A stretch of DNA of 64,000 nt from Nocardioides pantholopis (GTDB lineage: Bacteria > Actinomycetota > Actinomycetes > Propionibacteriales > Nocardioidaceae): assembly GCF_003710085.1 (NCBI RefSeq), contig NZ_CP033324.1:3287501-3351500 (forward strand), written 5' to 3'. Under the pieces are notes generated by a model. That model was not told the DNA's origin and ran no database searches. It saw only the letters and a program-made list of their open reading frames with translations. Positions 45,425 through 56,336 of this stretch are shown here, in pieces. Each line of letters starts with the position of its first letter. Position 1 is the first letter of the stretch. Position numbers and translations under genes: made by a program.

Positions 45425-46348
45425 TCAGCCGAGGCCGCGGAACGACAGCGCGTGCCAGCGCGGCCCGACCGGGGTGATCTCGACCCGGCGCGGGTCGACC
45501 TCGTCCTCGGGGCCGGCCTCGGTGCTGCGCACGATCCGGATCTCCAGGCGGGACTCGGTCAGCCCCTCGGCCAGCCCCTCGCCCCACTCCACGACCGTGA
45601 CTGCCTCGTCCAGGTCGGTGTCGAGGTCGAGGTCGTCGAGCTCCTCGATCCCGCCGAGCCGGTAGGCGTCGACGTGGACCAGCGCCGGGCCGCCGACCAG
45701 CGAGGGGTGCACCCGGGCGATGACGAAGGTCGGCGAGGTGACGTCGCCGCGCACGTGCAGCCCGGCGCCCAGGCCCTGGGTGAGCGTGGTCTTCCCGGCG
45801 CCGAGGCCGCCGGAGAGCACGATCAGGTCGCCGGGCGCGAGCTGGCCGGCCAGCGACCGGCCCAGGGACCGCATCGCGGAGGCGTCGGGCGCCTCGAAGA
45901 CGCAGGTGCGCAGCGGCCGGCGCATCTCGACCAGCGGCGAGTCCCGGGCGATCTCGCGGAAGCCCTGCCGCTCCCAGAACCGGACAGTCGCCGGCAGCTC
46001 CTCGCGCGCCACGACCGTCGCGTCGTCGAAGCCCTCCGCGGCGTCCACGACCGCGTCGATGAGCCGGCGCGCGATGCCGTGCCCCTGCGCGTCGGGGCGT
46101 ACGCCGAAGCGGCGCAGGTACATGGTGCTGCCCACCGGGTCCAGGACCAGGGCGCCCACCGGGCGACCGTCCAGGCAGGCCAGCAGGCCGCCGTGCTTGC
46201 CGAGCAGCCGCGCCATCGACTCGACGGTCTCCGAGAGTGCGTCGGCGGGCGGGTCGAGCGGGGGGCGGGCGGCGAACGCCTCCTGGACCACCGCGAGCAC
46301 GTCGGCAGCCGCCTCCGGCCCGACGCGGCGGACGACGACCTCGCTCAC
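45425..46348 (-). CDS. tsaE: GNAT acetyltransferase-TsaE fusion protein
   Basis: A 307-residue bifunctional protein. Residues 1-145 are a GNAT domain (FGVRPDAQGHGIARRLIDAVV). Residues 150-305 are TsaE, the ATPase of t6A synthesis, with Walker A GLGAGKTT (181-188), VTSPTFVI and HVDAYRL. I recall this fusion in related actinobacteria. The acetyl acceptor is unknown. Its stop is 34 bases from the convergent excalibur gene. The GTG at 46348 overlaps the stop of the alpha/beta hydrolase upstream, making alr-hydrolase-tsaE one coupled unit. Confidence 0.93.
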   Translation of the reverse strand: MSEVVVRRVGPEAAADVLAVVQEAFAARPPLDPPADALSETVESMARLLGKHGGLLACLDGRPVGALVLDPVGSTMYLRRFGVRPDAQGHGIARRLIDAVVDAAEGFDDATVVAREELPATVRFWERQGFREIARDSPLVEMRRPLRTCVFEAPDASAMRSLGRSLAGQLAPGDLIVLSGGLGAGKTTLTQGLGAGLHVRGDVTSPTFVIARVHPSLVGGPALVHVDAYRLGGIEELDDLDLDTDLDEAVTVVEWGEGLAEGLTESRLEIRIVRSTEAGPEDEVDPRRVEITPVGPRWHALSFRGLG

Positions 46349-47409
46349 CGGGTGCCCGTCCTGCGCGGGAGCTCCCCGGCCGCGGCCGTCAGCAGCCGGT
46401 CCAGCTCCGCGTTGATCTGCTCGTGGCGCTCGAGGACGACCATGTGGCCGGCGCCGGCGTACTCGACGAGCCGGGAGTCCCGGATCCGCTCGTGCAGCTT
46501 GCGGCTGTGCCCGATCGAGGTGAGCCGGTCCGCGGTGCCGCAGGCGATCAGCGTGGGCACGTCGGAGAGCACGTCGACGGCGTGGAACTTGTCCAGCGCC
46601 CCGAAGCTGGGGAAGAACTCGGCCAGCACCTCGAACGGCGTCGCGGAGAGCATCGAGTCGACGAAGTCGACGTAGGAGTGGGGCACCGGGTCGCCGAAGG
46701 CGAACACGTCGGTCGCGGCCAGGGCGACCGAGCGGCCGACCCGGCGGACCCCGTCGACCACCCGGTGGCGCCGGGCCAGCGCCGCGACGGTGCGCCGGGC
46801 GAGCGGCAGGCCGAGCTTCGCCGGCACCACCGGGAGCAGCAGCCGGCCGATGTCGAGCCCGCCGGCCGTCGTCGAGATCAGCCCGACCGCGACCACGCGC
46901 TCCCCGAACAGGTGCGGGTGCTGCTCGGCGAACGCGATCACGCTCATCCCGCCCATCGAGTGCCCGACCAGCAGCACCGGCCCCTCGGGCACGACCTCCT
47001 CCAGGACCCGGCGCAGGTCCTCGCCGAGCTGCTCGATCGTGGCGTTCTCCAGCGAGGAGCGGCCGGACCGGCCGTGCGAGCGCTGGTCGTAGAGGACCGT
47101 GCGCACCCGCCCGCGCAGCGCGGCGCGCTGGAAGTGCCAGCAGTCGAGGGTCAGCGCGTAGCCGTGCACGAGCACGACCGTGACCGGGGACTCGGGGGCC
47201 TCATGGGGCTCGTCGACCTCGACGTGGAGCGGGACGCCGTCGTCGGCGATCACGGTCAGCGGCGCCGAGCGCAGGCTGCCGAACGGGACCTGGTCGTCGG
47301 GACGGCGCGTCGCGGAGCGTCGCTGGTGGGCCACCCCCACAGCGGCGCCGGCGGCGGCCAGCCCGGCCGCGCTCGCGAGGGCGCCTGCGACCGCGCGGCT
47401 GGGCCTCAC
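46345..47409 (-). CDS. Alpha/beta-fold hydrolase
   Basis: A 354-residue hydrolase. Residues 1-30 are hydrophobic (a signal anchor or peptide, AVAGALASAAGLAAAGAAVG). The fold follows with LVHGYALTLDCW (oxyanion), the nucleophile elbow VGHSMGGM and the late His in GAGHMVVLERHE. It probably acts on an ester or amide near the membrane. The GTG overlaps the alr stop and its own stop overlaps tsaE. A hydrolase between alr and tsaE is a conserved actinobacterial order. Substrate unknown. Confidence 0.88.
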   Translation of the reverse strand: MRPSRAVAGALASAAGLAAAGAAVGVAHQRRSATRRPDDQVPFGSLRSAPLTVIADDGVPLHVEVDEPHEAPESPVTVVLVHGYALTLDCWHFQRAALRGRVRTVLYDQRSHGRSGRSSLENATIEQLGEDLRRVLEEVVPEGPVLLVGHSMGGMSVIAFAEQHPHLFGERVVAVGLISTTAGGLDIGRLLLPVVPAKLGLPLARRTVAALARRHRVVDGVRRVGRSVALAATDVFAFGDPVPHSYVDFVDSMLSATPFEVLAEFFPSFGALDKFHAVDVLSDVPTLIACGTADRLTSIGHSRKLHERIRDSRLVEYAGAGHMVVLERHEQINAELDRLLTAAAGELPRRTGTR

Positions 47410-48575
47410 GGTGCGCCCACCCCGGCACCCATCCCGGAATCGAGCCCGGAGTCCACGTGGCGCCGCGTCATCCGGCCGCCGATCCTGGTGACGATCTCGT
47501 AGTTGATCGTGCCGCTCGCCTGCGCCCAGTCGGTCGCCGTGGGTCCGCCGTCGAGGCCGGTGCCGAACAGCACGACCTCCTCCCCCGGGTCCGGCTCGTC
47601 GCCGCCGAGGTCCACCACGAACTGGTCCATGCAGATCCGCCCCCGCACCGGCCGGCGCTTGCCGCCGACCAGCACCTCCGCGGCGTTGCTCGCCGAGCGC
47701 AGCACCCCGTCGCCGTACCCCGCCGGGACCAGCCCGAGCGTGGTCTCGCTCTCCGCGATCCAGGCCCGGCCGTAGGAGACCGCGTCGCCAGGGGCCACGT
47801 GCTTGACCATCGCGAGGGCGGCCCGGGCGGTCATCACCGGGACCAGGCCGAGGTCGGGCATCAGGCCGGGGGCCGGCTCCAGGCCGTACGACGCGATCCC
47901 GCAGCGCACCAGGTCGAAGCGGGCGCTGGGTCGCAGCACGGCCGCGGCGGAGTTCGCCAGGTGCCGCACCTCCGGGTCCAGGCCGACCTCGTCGGCCAGC
48001 GCCAGCGCGTCGCGGAAGACCCGCTCCTGCCGGTCGTTCGCGGGGTCCTCGGGCTCGTCGCTGGAGGAGAAGTGCGACCAGATCCCGGTGACCCGCCAGG
48101 TGCCGGCCTCCTCGCCGGCGCGGGCCCGGGCGAAGACCGCCGGCCAGTCCGCGCGGGCGGCGCCGCCCCGGGAGAGCCCGGTGTCGACCTTCAGCTGCAC
48201 GCGGGCCGGCCGGCCCACGGCCTCGACGCCCGCGGCGATCTCGTCCAGCTCCGCCACGGAGTACGCCGAGAGGTCCACGTCCGCGGCCACGCCGGCGGCG
48301 TAGTCCTCGCCGGGCACGGCCAGCCAGCACAGCACCCGTCCGCTGTCGCCGGCCGCCCGCAGCGCCAGCGCCTCCTCGAGCGTGGCGACGCCCAGCCACT
48401 GCGAGCCGGCCTCCCGGGCGGCCCCGGCCGCGGCGACCATGCCGTGGCCGTAGGCGTCCGCCTTGACCACTGTCATCATCGCGACGTCCTCCCCGACCAG
48501 GCGGGAGAGCACTCGCACGTTGTGCCGCAGCGCGGCCAGATCGACGACGATCTCGGCGCGGGCGAGGTGGCTCAT
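47406..48575 (-). CDS. alr: Alanine racemase
   Basis: A 389-residue PLP enzyme making D-alanine for peptidoglycan. Lys38 in VVKADAYGHG binds PLP. KVDTGLSRGGA, the segment around HLANSAAAVL, and GRICMDQF with the conserved C-terminal-domain residues are present. The ATG at 48575 is preceded by GGGAG at 9 bases; an in-frame ATG three codons upstream is less well spaced. The C-terminus has a Gly-rich extension. It is 38 bases after the nnr gene. Confidence 0.97.
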   Translation of the reverse strand: MSHLARAEIVVDLAALRHNVRVLSRLVGEDVAMMTVVKADAYGHGMVAAAGAAREAGSQWLGVATLEEALALRAAGDSGRVLCWLAVPGEDYAAGVAADVDLSAYSVAELDEIAAGVEAVGRPARVQLKVDTGLSRGGAARADWPAVFARARAGEEAGTWRVTGIWSHFSSSDEPEDPANDRQERVFRDALALADEVGLDPEVRHLANSAAAVLRPSARFDLVRCGIASYGLEPAPGLMPDLGLVPVMTARAALAMVKHVAPGDAVSYGRAWIAESETTLGLVPAGYGDGVLRSASNAAEVLVGGKRRPVRGRICMDQFVVDLGGDEPDPGEEVVLFGTGLDGGPTATDWAQASGTINYEIVTRIGGRMTRRHVDSGLDSGMGAGVGAP

Positions 48576-48613
48576 GGCCCCCATTCTCCCACCCGGCGAC
48601 ATCCGCCGGACGC

Positions 48614-49993
48614 TCAGCCCAGGGGAAGGGCCCGCACGGCGTCCGGGATCGCCGCGGCCACCTGCCCGGCGACCAGCGGCCCACCGGCCGACGCCAGCGT
48701 CGCCGCGGCCCCGTGCAGCCAGGACCCCACCGAGGCCGCGTCGAAGGCGTCCAGCCCCGCGGCGAGCAGCGCCCCGATCAGCCCGCCGAGCACGTCCCCG
48801 GCCCCCGCGGTCGCCAGCCACGGCACCCCGGTCGTGGTGACCCGGACCCGGCCCGCGGGCTCGGCGACGAGCGTGTGCCGGCCCTTGAGCAGGACCACGC
48901 AGCCGTAGGAGTCGGCGGCCTGCCGGGCGTGCGCGAGCGGTGCCGCCTCGACGGCTGCCCGCTCGGCGCCGAGCATCGCGGACAGCTCCCCGGCGTGCGG
49001 GGTCAGCACGGTCGTCGGCGGCAGCGGGCGGGCGACGTGCGCGAGCGCGTCGGCGTCGACGACCAGCGGGACCCCGTCGGCCAGTGCCGCCGCCAGCTCG
49101 CCGGCGGCGCGGTCGTCGGTGCCCGACCCGACCACCCAGGCCTGCACCCGGCCGGGACCGACCACCTCCGGATGGGCCGCCCGGACCCGGTCGCCGACGC
49201 CCGGGTCCCCGGCGTACCGCACCATGCCGCACAGCCCGCTCGAGGCCCCGGCGACGCTGAGCAGGGCCGCCCCCGGGTAGCGCGGCGAGCCGGCGCGGAC
49301 GCCGACCACGCCGCGGGTGTACTTCTGCGCGTCGCTCGCGGGGCGCGGCAGCAGCCGCGCGACGTCCGGCGCCTGCAGCGCCTCGACCGGGGCGGCCGGC
49401 AGCGGGAGGTCGAGGTCGACGAGGTGGACCGCGCCGCAGGCCGAGGCCGCCGGGTCGACGAGGTGGGCGACCTTGAGCGTGCCGAAGGTGACGGTGACCG
49501 CGGCCCGCACGTGCGGCCCGGCCAGCTCGCCGGTGTCGACGTCGACACCGGACGGCAGGTCCACCGCGACCACCGGGACGTCCGCGACCGCGGCGAGGGC
49601 GGCCACGGCCTCCGGCCGCAGCCCGGGCCTCCCACCGATGCCCACGATCCCGTCGACGACGACCTCGGGCGGGGTGCCGACCGCGGCCACGACGCGCCCG
49701 CCGGCCGCCCGCAGCGCGGCGAGCCCGCCCGGGTGCGCGTGCTCGCTGAGCAGCAGGGCCTCCACCCGGGCGCCCCGGCGGGCCAGCACCGCCCCGGCGT
49801 ACAGGGCGTCGCCGCCGTTGTCGCCGGCCCCGACCAGCAGCAGCACCCGGCGCCCGTACGCCGACCCGAGCAGGTCCAGCACGGCGTAGGCCAGCCCGTG
49901 CGCGGCGCGCTGCATGAGCGCGCCGTCCGGCAGCACCGCCAGCACCGCGGCCTCGGCCGTCCGGACCTGGTCCACGGTGTGCGCCCGCCTCAT
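48614..49993 (-). CDS. nnr: Bifunctional NAD(P)H-hydrate epimerase / ADP-dependent dehydratase
   Basis: A 459-residue repair enzyme for hydrated NAD(P)H. The N-terminal YjeF_N epimerase domain (1-205) has VGAGDNGGDALYAGAVLA. The C-terminal ribokinase-like dehydratase domain (220-455) has HAGELSAML and the catalytic AGAGDVLGGLIGAL. Both domains look intact. The ATG at 49993 is chosen over a TTG three codons upstream. It lies between alr and acpS, the usual order. Confidence 0.95.
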   Translation of the reverse strand: MRRAHTVDQVRTAEAAVLAVLPDGALMQRAAHGLAYAVLDLLGSAYGRRVLLLVGAGDNGGDALYAGAVLARRGARVEALLLSEHAHPGGLAALRAAGGRVVAAVGTPPEVVVDGIVGIGGRPGLRPEAVAALAAVADVPVVAVDLPSGVDVDTGELAGPHVRAAVTVTFGTLKVAHLVDPAASACGAVHLVDLDLPLPAAPVEALQAPDVARLLPRPASDAQKYTRGVVGVRAGSPRYPGAALLSVAGASSGLCGMVRYAGDPGVGDRVRAAHPEVVGPGRVQAWVVGSGTDDRAAGELAAALADGVPLVVDADALAHVARPLPPTTVLTPHAGELSAMLGAERAAVEAAPLAHARQAADSYGCVVLLKGRHTLVAEPAGRVRVTTTGVPWLATAGAGDVLGGLIGALLAAGLDAFDAASVGSWLHGAAATLASAGGPLVAGQVAAAIPDAVRALPLG

Positions 49994-50032
49994 GCCCGCC
50001 AACCTAGCCGGGCGCCATCCGGCCGGGCTCCG

Positions 50033-50386
50033 TCAGGACTCCAGGACCACCATCGCCGAGGCGATCCCGGCGTCGTGGGAGAGCGAGACGTGCACGTGGG
50101 CGGCGCCCGCCGCGGCGACCGCGGCGGCGACGGTGCCGCGCAGCTCCAGGACCGGGCGGCCCGAGGACTCGTTGACGACCTCGCAGTCGTGCCAGGCCAT
50201 CCCGGTCGGGGCACCGAGCGCCTTCGCCAGCGCCTCCTTGGCCGCGAACCGGGCCGCCAGCGAGGCGACCGGCCGGGACCGTTCGGCGGGCGTGAACAGC
50301 CGGTCGAGCAGGCCCGGGGTGCGGGTCAGCGAGTGGCTGAACCGGTCGATGTCGCACACGTCGACCCCGACCCCGACGATCGCCAT
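50033..50386 (-). CDS. acpS: Holo-[acyl-carrier-protein] synthase
   Basis: A 117-residue phosphopantetheinyl transferase activating acyl carrier protein. Asp9 in [12 protein letters not shown] and Glu51 in [11 protein letters not shown] bind magnesium, and [12 protein letters not shown] ends the fold. The length is normal for the trimeric type. It is 7 bases after glmS in the same direction, so probably cotranscribed. Confidence 0.97.
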   Translation of the reverse strand: MAIVGVGVDVCDIDRFSHSLTRTPGLLDRLFTPAERSRPVASLAARFAAKEALAKALGAPTGMAWHDCEVVNESSGRPVLELRGTVAAAVAAAGAAHVHVSLSHDAGIASAMVVLES

Positions 50387-50393
50387 CAGGCGG

Positions 50394-52238
50394 TCACTCG
50401 ACCGTGACCGACTTGGCGAGGTTGCGCGGCTGGTCGACGTCGTGGCCCATCACCGTGGCCAGCTCGCAGGCGAACAGCTGCAGCGGCACGACCGAGACCA
50501 GGGGCTGGAGCAGGACGGGGACGTTCGGCAGCCGCACCACGTGGTCGGCGTACGCCGCGATCGCCTCGTCCCCCTCCTCGGCCAGGCAGATGGTGCGGGC
50601 ACCACGGGCCCGGACCTCCTGGATGCCGCTGATCATCTTGTCGCGCAGCTGGTCGCGCCCGCGCGGGGGCACGATGCAGAGCACCGGGGTGCCCTCCTCC
50701 ACGAGCGCGATCGGGCCGTGCTTGAGCTCGCCCGCCGCGAAGCCCTCGGCATGCAGGTAGGCCAGCTCCTTGAGCTTCAGGGCCCCCTCGAGGGCGACCG
50801 GGTATCCGGCGTGCCGGCCCAGGAACAGCACCGAGCGGGTGCCGACGTGGGCGCGCGCCAGCTCGTAGATGCTCTCCGCGTCGTCCAGGACGCTCTGCAC
50901 CTGCTCCGGGATCGCCTGGAGCTGGTCCATGACCTGCTCGATCTCGTCGCCGAAGCGGGTGCCCTTGACCTGGGCCAGGTAGAGCGCGAGCAGGTAGCAG
51001 CCCACCAGCTGGGTCAGGAAGCCCTTGGTGGAGGCGACGCCGATCTCGGGGCCGGCGTGGGTGTAGATCACCGCGTCGGACTCGCGCGGGATCGTGGAGC
51101 CGTTGGTGTTGCAGATCGCCAGCACCTTGGAGCGCTGGGTCCGGGCGTGCCGGATCGCCTGGAGGGTGTCGGCGGTCTCGCCGGACTGGCTGATCGCGAC
51201 CACGAGCGTGGAGTAGTCGAGGATCGGGTCGCGGTAGCGGAACTCCGAGGCCAGCTCGACCTCGACCGGGATCCGGCACCAGTGCTCGATGGCGTACTTG
51301 GCGACCATCCCGGCGTAGAACGACGTGCCGCAGGCGATGATGATGATCTTGTCGATGTCGCGCAGCTCCTGGTCCGAGAGGCGCATCTCGTCGAGCTGGA
51401 GCTGGCCGCCGCGGCTGTGCCGGCCGAGCAGCGAGTCGGCGACCGCGCGCGGCTGCTCGAAGATCTCCTTGCGCATGAACCAGTCGTGGCCGTCCTTCTC
51501 GGCTGCCGAGAGGTCCCAGTCGACGTGGTAGCGCTCGCCGCGGGCCGGGCTGCCGTCGAAGCCGGTGACCTCGACGGCGTCGGCGGTGATCGTGACGACC
51601 TGGTCCTGACCCAGCTCCAGGGCCTCGCGGGTGTGCTCGATGAAGGCGGCGACGTCGGAGCCCAGGAAGTTCTCCCCCTCGCCGAGCCCGACCACCAGCG
51701 GTGAGCTGCGCCGGGCGGCGACGACCCGGTCGGGGTCCTGCGCGTCGATGGCCACCAGCGTGAACGCGCCCTCCAGCTGCTGGCAGGCCCGCTGCATGGC
51801 GACGGTCAGGTCGACCCCCGCCTCCAGCTCCAGCTCCAGCAGGTGGGCGGCCACCTCGGTGTCGGTCTCGGAGAGCAGCACGTGCCCGGCGTTCTCCAGG
51901 CGCGCGCGCAGCTCGTCGAAGTTCTCGATGATGCCGTTGTGCACCAGCGCCACGCGGCGTACGGCGCCCAGGTGCGGGTGCGCGTTGGCGTTGTTCGGCG
52001 CCCCGTGGGTCGCCCACCGGGTGTGACCGATGCCGGTGGTGGAGGCCGGGAGCGGAGCCTCGGCGATGGCCTTCTCCAGGTTGGCCAGCTTCCCGGCGCG
52101 CTTGTCGCTGGCGATCGAGCCGCCGTCGACCAGCGCGATCCCCGCCGAGTCGTAGCCGCGGTACTCCAGCCGTCGCAGTCCCTCGACCACCACTCCCTGA
52201 GCCTGTTGGTGACCGACGTAGCCCACGATGCCGCACAT
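50394..52238 (-). CDS. glmS: Glutamine-fructose-6-phosphate aminotransferase (isomerising)
   Basis: A 614-residue enzyme making glucosamine 6-phosphate, the first step to UDP-GlcNAc. The start is fixed by the catalytic Cys2 (MCGIVGYVG) at 52238. The class II amidotransferase domain (1-235) has [12 protein letters not shown]. Two SIS domains follow, with [11 protein letters not shown] and SQSGETADT, and the conserved C-terminus [13 protein letters not shown]. No glmS ribozyme is visible in the 116-base upstream gap. glmM lies 2.2 kb away. Confidence 0.98.
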   Translation of the reverse strand: MCGIVGYVGHQQAQGVVVEGLRRLEYRGYDSAGIALVDGGSIASDKRAGKLANLEKAIAEAPLPASTTGIGHTRWATHGAPNNANAHPHLGAVRRVALVHNGIIENFDELRARLENAGHVLLSETDTEVAAHLLELELEAGVDLTVAMQRACQQLEGAFTLVAIDAQDPDRVVAARRSSPLVVGLGEGENFLGSDVAAFIEHTREALELGQDQVVTITADAVEVTGFDGSPARGERYHVDWDLSAAEKDGHDWFMRKEIFEQPRAVADSLLGRHSRGGQLQLDEMRLSDQELRDIDKIIIIACGTSFYAGMVAKYAIEHWCRIPVEVELASEFRYRDPILDYSTLVVAISQSGETADTLQAIRHARTQRSKVLAICNTNGSTIPRESDAVIYTHAGPEIGVASTKGFLTQLVGCYLLALYLAQVKGTRFGDEIEQVMDQLQAIPEQVQSVLDDAESIYELARAHVGTRSVLFLGRHAGYPVALEGALKLKELAYLHAEGFAAGELKHGPIALVEEGTPVLCIVPPRGRDQLRDKMISGIQEVRARGARTICLAEEGDEAIAAYADHVVRLPNVPVLLQPLVSVVPLQLFACELATVMGHDVDQPRNLAKSVTVE

Positions 52239-52354
52239 GGGGCCCATGCTAGAGCGCCCCCACCGGCCTCCCACGAATCCTGCGACCCGCAGTCAGGTGG
52301 GTTGAGGTGGACGCCACACCCGCGCCAGGACCCGCGGCTGCAACAATCGCCCGC

Positions 52355-53359
52355 ATGTCCTCCGGTGGCCCCCACGGCGGCGTCCCGGGCCAGGTGCCCG
52401 CGACCTCCCCCGAAACCCCGCGGGAGGCCTCTCCCTACATCGAGCTCGATCGTGCGGCCTGGGCCGCCCTCGCGGCGGAGACCGAGAACCCGCTCAGCAT
52501 CGAGGAGATCCGCCGCCTGCGCGGGTTCGGCGAGTCGCTGGACCTGCGCGAGGTGGAGGAGGTCTACCTCCCGCTGAGCCGCCTGCTCAGCCTGTACGTC
52601 GGGGCGGCGGGCCGGCTGCACCGCGACCAGGAGGAGTTCCTGCACCGGCGCAACCCGCCGCGCACCCCGTTCGTGATCGGCCTGGCCGGGTCGGTGGCCG
52701 TCGGCAAGTCGACGACCGCGCGGGTCCTGCAGCAGATGCTCGCGCACTGGCCCGAGCACCCGAACGTGGCGCTGGTGACCACCGACGGCTTCCTCTACCC
52801 CAACGCCGAGCTGGAGCGCCGCGGGCTGATGCACCGCAAGGGCTTCCCGGAGTCCTACGACCGGCGCGCGCTGCTGCGCTTCGTCGTCGACATCAAGTCC
52901 GGCAAGGACGAGGTGCTCGCGCCGACGTACTCGCACCTGGTCTACGACGTGGTGCCCGACGAGAAGATCGTCATCAAGCGCCCCGACATCGTCATCATCG
53001 AGGGCCTCAACGTCCTCCAGCCGGCCCGGGCGCGCGAGGACGGGCGCACCGGCCTGGGCCTCTCCGACTTCTTCGACTTCAGCGTGTACGTCGACGCCGG
53101 GCGCGACAAGATCCGCGACTGGTACGTCTCGCGCTTCCTCCGGCTGCGCGAGACCGCCTTCCGCGACCCCGAGTCCTACTTCGCCAAGTACGCCGCGCTC
53201 AGCCAGGAGGAGGCCGCCGCCGAGGCCGAGCGGATCTGGGACACGATCAACGGCCCCAACCTGGTGCAGAACATCCTGCCGACCCGGTCCCGGGCCACGC
53301 TGGTGATGCGCAAGGACCGCGACCACTCGGTGCGCTACGTCCGGCTCCGCAAGCTCTAG
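52355..53359 (+). CDS. coaA: Type I pantothenate kinase
   Basis: A 334-residue kinase starting coenzyme A synthesis. The P-loop GSVAVGKST is at 112-120; [17 protein letters not shown] and IIEGLNVLQ are typical of CoaA. The ATG at 52355 gives about 25 extra N-terminal residues compared with short homologues. It is divergent from glmS, and its last 4 bases overlap the convergent GNAT gene. Confidence 0.97.
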   Translation: MSSGGPHGGVPGQVPATSPETPREASPYIELDRAAWAALAAETENPLSIEEIRRLRGFGESLDLREVEEVYLPLSRLLSLYVGAAGRLHRDQEEFLHRRNPPRTPFVIGLAGSVAVGKSTTARVLQQMLAHWPEHPNVALVTTDGFLYPNAELERRGLMHRKGFPESYDRRALLRFVVDIKSGKDEVLAPTYSHLVYDVVPDEKIVIKRPDIVIIEGLNVLQPARAREDGRTGLGLSDFFDFSVYVDAGRDKIRDWYVSRFLRLRETAFRDPESYFAKYAALSQEEAAAEAERIWDTINGPNLVQNILPTRSRATLVMRKDRDHSVRYVRLRKL

Positions 53360-54375
53360 CCCGCCGGCGCCCCCACCAGCTTCTGCACGTCCAGCGAGCG
53401 CTCGACGACCCGGTAACCGAGGGCCTGGTTCACGGCGTTCATCGGCGCGTTGACGCCCGCGTTGCCGGTGACCACCGCCGTGCAGGCGGGATGCCGGTCC
53501 AGCAGGTGCCGGTGGCCGGCGAGCTTCATCGCCAGACCCAGCCGGTGCCCCCGGTGCTCGGGGAGCACCATCGTCCCGCCGACGGAGGCGACCCGGGGGT
53601 CGGCGACCGGCACGAGCAGGTCGTGGCAGCCGACCAGCCGGCCGCCCGGGGACACCGCGAGCACGCCGCCCCAGTCCCGGCCGACCGCCCGGTGCCGCTC
53701 CTCGCTCTCGTGCAGCCGCTGCGGAGTCCAGTCGCCGCCGGTGAGCTCGAGGTCGCCGCTGGGGACCAGCTCTCGGAACCGGCCCACCAGCCGGCAGTAC
53801 TCGGCCACCCACCGGTCGGGCACCCGGGTGTCGAAGACCTCGACCCGGTAGCCGTCCAGCCCGGCCGCGACCTTCGCGTCCAGGGCCGGCCACCGGGCCG
53901 GCGCGGTGCGCAGGTCGAGGAGCTTGGTCTCCTCCCGGTTCGCTACCGGGTAGCCGCAGGCCGCGGCGAACAGCGTCGACGGGCTCTCGGCGTCCACCGG
54001 CGCGCAGGCGGTGCCGACCAGCGCCGTACGCCCCTCGGCGACCGCGAGACGTTCCAGCTGCGCCAGCACGGCGCGGCCGACCCCGTGCCGCCGGTGCGCG
54101 GGGAGCACGTGCACGTCGGGCTCGGCGAGGTGGGTGTTGTCGAGCAGGAACAGCACCAGGAACCCGGACCCGACGACGACGCCGTCGCGGCGGGCGACCA
54201 GCAGGGTCCGGGCCACGTCGGAGCGCGGTCGCGGGTAGAGGCTGCGGGCCACCTCCCAGGCCGGCCAGGCCGGGAAGGGCCGGTCGTGCGCGACGCTCTG
54301 CGCACCGACCTCCCACCAGGCGCGCAGGACGTCCTCGTCGCCCGGATCGACCCGCTCGACCAGCACCGTGCTCAT
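53356..54375 (-). CDS. Tandem-GNAT acetyltransferase
   Basis: A 339-residue protein with two GNAT-like domains. The first (1-165) has [19 protein letters not shown]. The second (175-335) has [16 protein letters not shown] and [19 protein letters not shown]. The architecture resembles mycothiol synthase-like and Eis-like double GNATs but does not clearly match either. The substrate is unknown. A similar double-GNAT gene occurs at 62283-63323, so the two are probably paralogues. Confidence 0.85.
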   Translation of the reverse strand: MSTVLVERVDPGDEDVLRAWWEVGAQSVAHDRPFPAWPAWEVARSLYPRPRSDVARTLLVARRDGVVVGSGFLVLFLLDNTHLAEPDVHVLPAHRRHGVGRAVLAQLERLAVAEGRTALVGTACAPVDAESPSTLFAAACGYPVANREETKLLDLRTAPARWPALDAKVAAGLDGYRVEVFDTRVPDRWVAEYCRLVGRFRELVPSGDLELTGGDWTPQRLHESEERHRAVGRDWGGVLAVSPGGRLVGCHDLLVPVADPRVASVGGTMVLPEHRGHRLGLAMKLAGHRHLLDRHPACTAVVTGNAGVNAPMNAVNQALGYRVVERSLDVQKLVGAPAG

Positions 54376-54436
54376 CCCGCCGACAGTAGGCAGCCCCGGG
54401 GGACGCCTGCCAGGCGATTCTCGGGCCGGGCGCCGC

Positions 54437-55783
54437 TCAGGCCAGGCTCAGCCGGTCCCGGACCACGGCGGCGAGCCGCTCGGCGGTCTCCTGCGCGTCG
54501 CGCTCGGTGGCCGCCTCGACCATGACCCGCACCAGCGGCTCGGTGCCGGAGGGACGCAGCAGCACCCGTCCGGTGTCGCCGAGGCGAGCCTCCTCCTCGG
54601 CCACGGACGCCAGCAGCACCTCGTCGGTGCTGGCCCGGCTCTTGTCGACGCCGGGGACGTTGAGGAGCACCTGGGGGAAGCGGGTGACGACCGAGGCGAG
54701 GTCGCTGAGCGTGCGCCCGGTGACGACCATCCGCTCCAGGACGTGCAGCGCGGTGAGGATGCCGTCCCCGGTGGTGGCGTAGTCGCTCATGATGACGTGC
54801 CCGGACTGCTCGCCGCCCAGCGAGTAGCCGGAGGCGTTCATCTCCTCGAGCACGTAGCGGTCGCCGACCTTGGTCTGGCGCGGCTCGATGCCGGCCTCCC
54901 GCATCGCCCGGACGAAGCCCAGGTTGCTCATCACGGTGGCCACGACCGTGTCCTGCGCGAGCCGGCCGGCGTCGCGCAGGCCCAGGGCGAGGACCGCGAG
55001 GATCTGGTCGCCGTCGACGACGTCGCCGGCCGCGTCCACGGCCAGGCACCGGTCGGCGTCGCCGTCGAGGGCGAAGCCGGCGTCGGCGCCGTGCTCGAGG
55101 ACCGCTGCCTGCAGCGGACCGAGGTGGGTGGAGCCGCAGCCGTCGTTGATGTTCAGGCCGTCGGGTTGGTCGTGGGTCGCGATGACCGTGGCCCCGGCGG
55201 CGGTCAGCGCCAGCGGGCCGGCCTGCGACGCGGCGCCGTTGGCGCAGTCGAGCACGACCCGCAGCCCGGTCAGCGGCTTGGTCGTGGAGACGAGGTGGTC
55301 GACGTACTCGGGCACGGCCGTGGCGTACGGCGTGACGCGGCCGACGTCGGCGCCCGTCGGGGGCTGCCACTCCTCGCCGAGCCGGGCCTCGATGACCTGC
55401 TCGGCGGCGTCATCGAGCTTGACGCCGCCGCGGGCGAGGAACTTGATGCCGTTGTCCGGCATCGCGTTGTGGGAGGCGCTGATGACCACGCCGAGGTCGG
55501 CGCCGAGCGAGTCGGTCAGGAACGCGACGCCCGGGGTGGGCAGCACGCCCAGGAGGAGGACGTCGACGCCCGCCGAGGCGAGGCCCGCGACCACGGCGTT
55601 CTCGAGGAACTGCCCGGAGATGCGGGTGTCGCGCCCGACGACGGCGAGGGGGCGGTGGCCCGCGAACTCACCGCGGTCGGCGAGGACGCGGGCGGCTGCA
55701 ACGGAAAGGTCCAGGGCGAGAGGAGCGGTGAGAACACCGTTCGCCTCGCCCCGGACCCCGTCCGTGCCGAAGATGCGAGCCAC
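54437..55783 (-). CDS. glmM: Phosphoglucosamine mutase
   Basis: A 448-residue enzyme converting glucosamine 6-phosphate to glucosamine 1-phosphate. Ser104 in [10 protein letters not shown] is the phosphorylated residue. The metal loop ALDGDADRC and the C-terminal [12 protein letters not shown] segment are intact. GTG start at 55783. It is 17 bases after rpsI, so it is likely in the rplM-rpsI-glmM operon, the usual actinobacterial arrangement. Confidence 0.97.
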   Translation of the reverse strand: MARIFGTDGVRGEANGVLTAPLALDLSVAAARVLADRGEFAGHRPLAVVGRDTRISGQFLENAVVAGLASAGVDVLLLGVLPTPGVAFLTDSLGADLGVVISASHNAMPDNGIKFLARGGVKLDDAAEQVIEARLGEEWQPPTGADVGRVTPYATAVPEYVDHLVSTTKPLTGLRVVLDCANGAASQAGPLALTAAGATVIATHDQPDGLNINDGCGSTHLGPLQAAVLEHGADAGFALDGDADRCLAVDAAGDVVDGDQILAVLALGLRDAGRLAQDTVVATVMSNLGFVRAMREAGIEPRQTKVGDRYVLEEMNASGYSLGGEQSGHVIMSDYATTGDGILTALHVLERMVVTGRTLSDLASVVTRFPQVLLNVPGVDKSRASTDEVLLASVAEEEARLGDTGRVLLRPSGTEPLVRVMVEAATERDAQETAERLAAVVRDRLSLA

Positions 55784-55800
55784 GTGTGGTGTGGCCCCGA

Positions 55801-56298
55801 TCAGCGCTTGCTGAACTGAGGCGCCTTGCGGGCCTTCTTCAGACCGGCCTTCTTGCGCTCGATGACGCGGGCGTCACGAGTGAGCAGGCCGGCCTTCTTC
55901 AGGGTCGCGCGGTTGGCGTCGATGTCGATCGCGTTCAGCGACCGCGCCACGCCCAGGCGCAGCGCACCGGCCTGGCCGGTGATGCCGCCGCCGTGGATGC
56001 GGGCGATGACGTCGAAGCGGCCGTCGAGCTGCAGCGCAGCGAACGGCTCGTTGACGACCTGCTGGTGGAGCTTGTTCGGGAAGTAGGAGTCCAGGTCGCG
56101 ACCGTTGATGGTCCACTTGCCGGTGCCCGGAACGATCCGGACCCGCGCCACGGCCTCCTTGCGACGGCCGGTGGCCGCGCCGGGGGCGATGGTGGCCGGG
56201 TGCTCCGGCGCGTCTGCGGACGGGGCGCTCTCGGAGCTGTAGGCAACGCCCTGCTCGTCGGCCTCGTAGGTCTCCTCGACCTCGGTGGTGTCAGCCAC
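55801..56298 (-). CDS. rpsI: 30S ribosomal protein S9
   Basis: A 165-residue S9 with an acidic N-terminal extension of about 38 residues typical of actinobacteria. The core begins [13 protein letters not shown] and ends [12 protein letters not shown], whose basic tail reaches the decoding centre. The GTG at 56298 has a GAGG-type site; a GTG four codons upstream would place that site inside the gene. It is 38 bases after rplM. Confidence 0.97.
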   Translation of the reverse strand: MADTTEVEETYEADEQGVAYSSESAPSADAPEHPATIAPGAATGRRKEAVARVRIVPGTGKWTINGRDLDSYFPNKLHQQVVNEPFAALQLDGRFDVIARIHGGGITGQAGALRLGVARSLNAIDIDANRATLKKAGLLTRDARVIERKKAGLKKARKAPQFSKR

Positions 56299-56336
56299 TG
56301 TGTTCCTCACTCAGACTTTGTTAGAAAGCGGTTCGA

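Noticed and set aside
52239..52354. glmS ribozyme upstream of glmS
   Set aside because: No conserved core or pseudoknot segments are visible in the short gap, and the element is not expected in this lineage.
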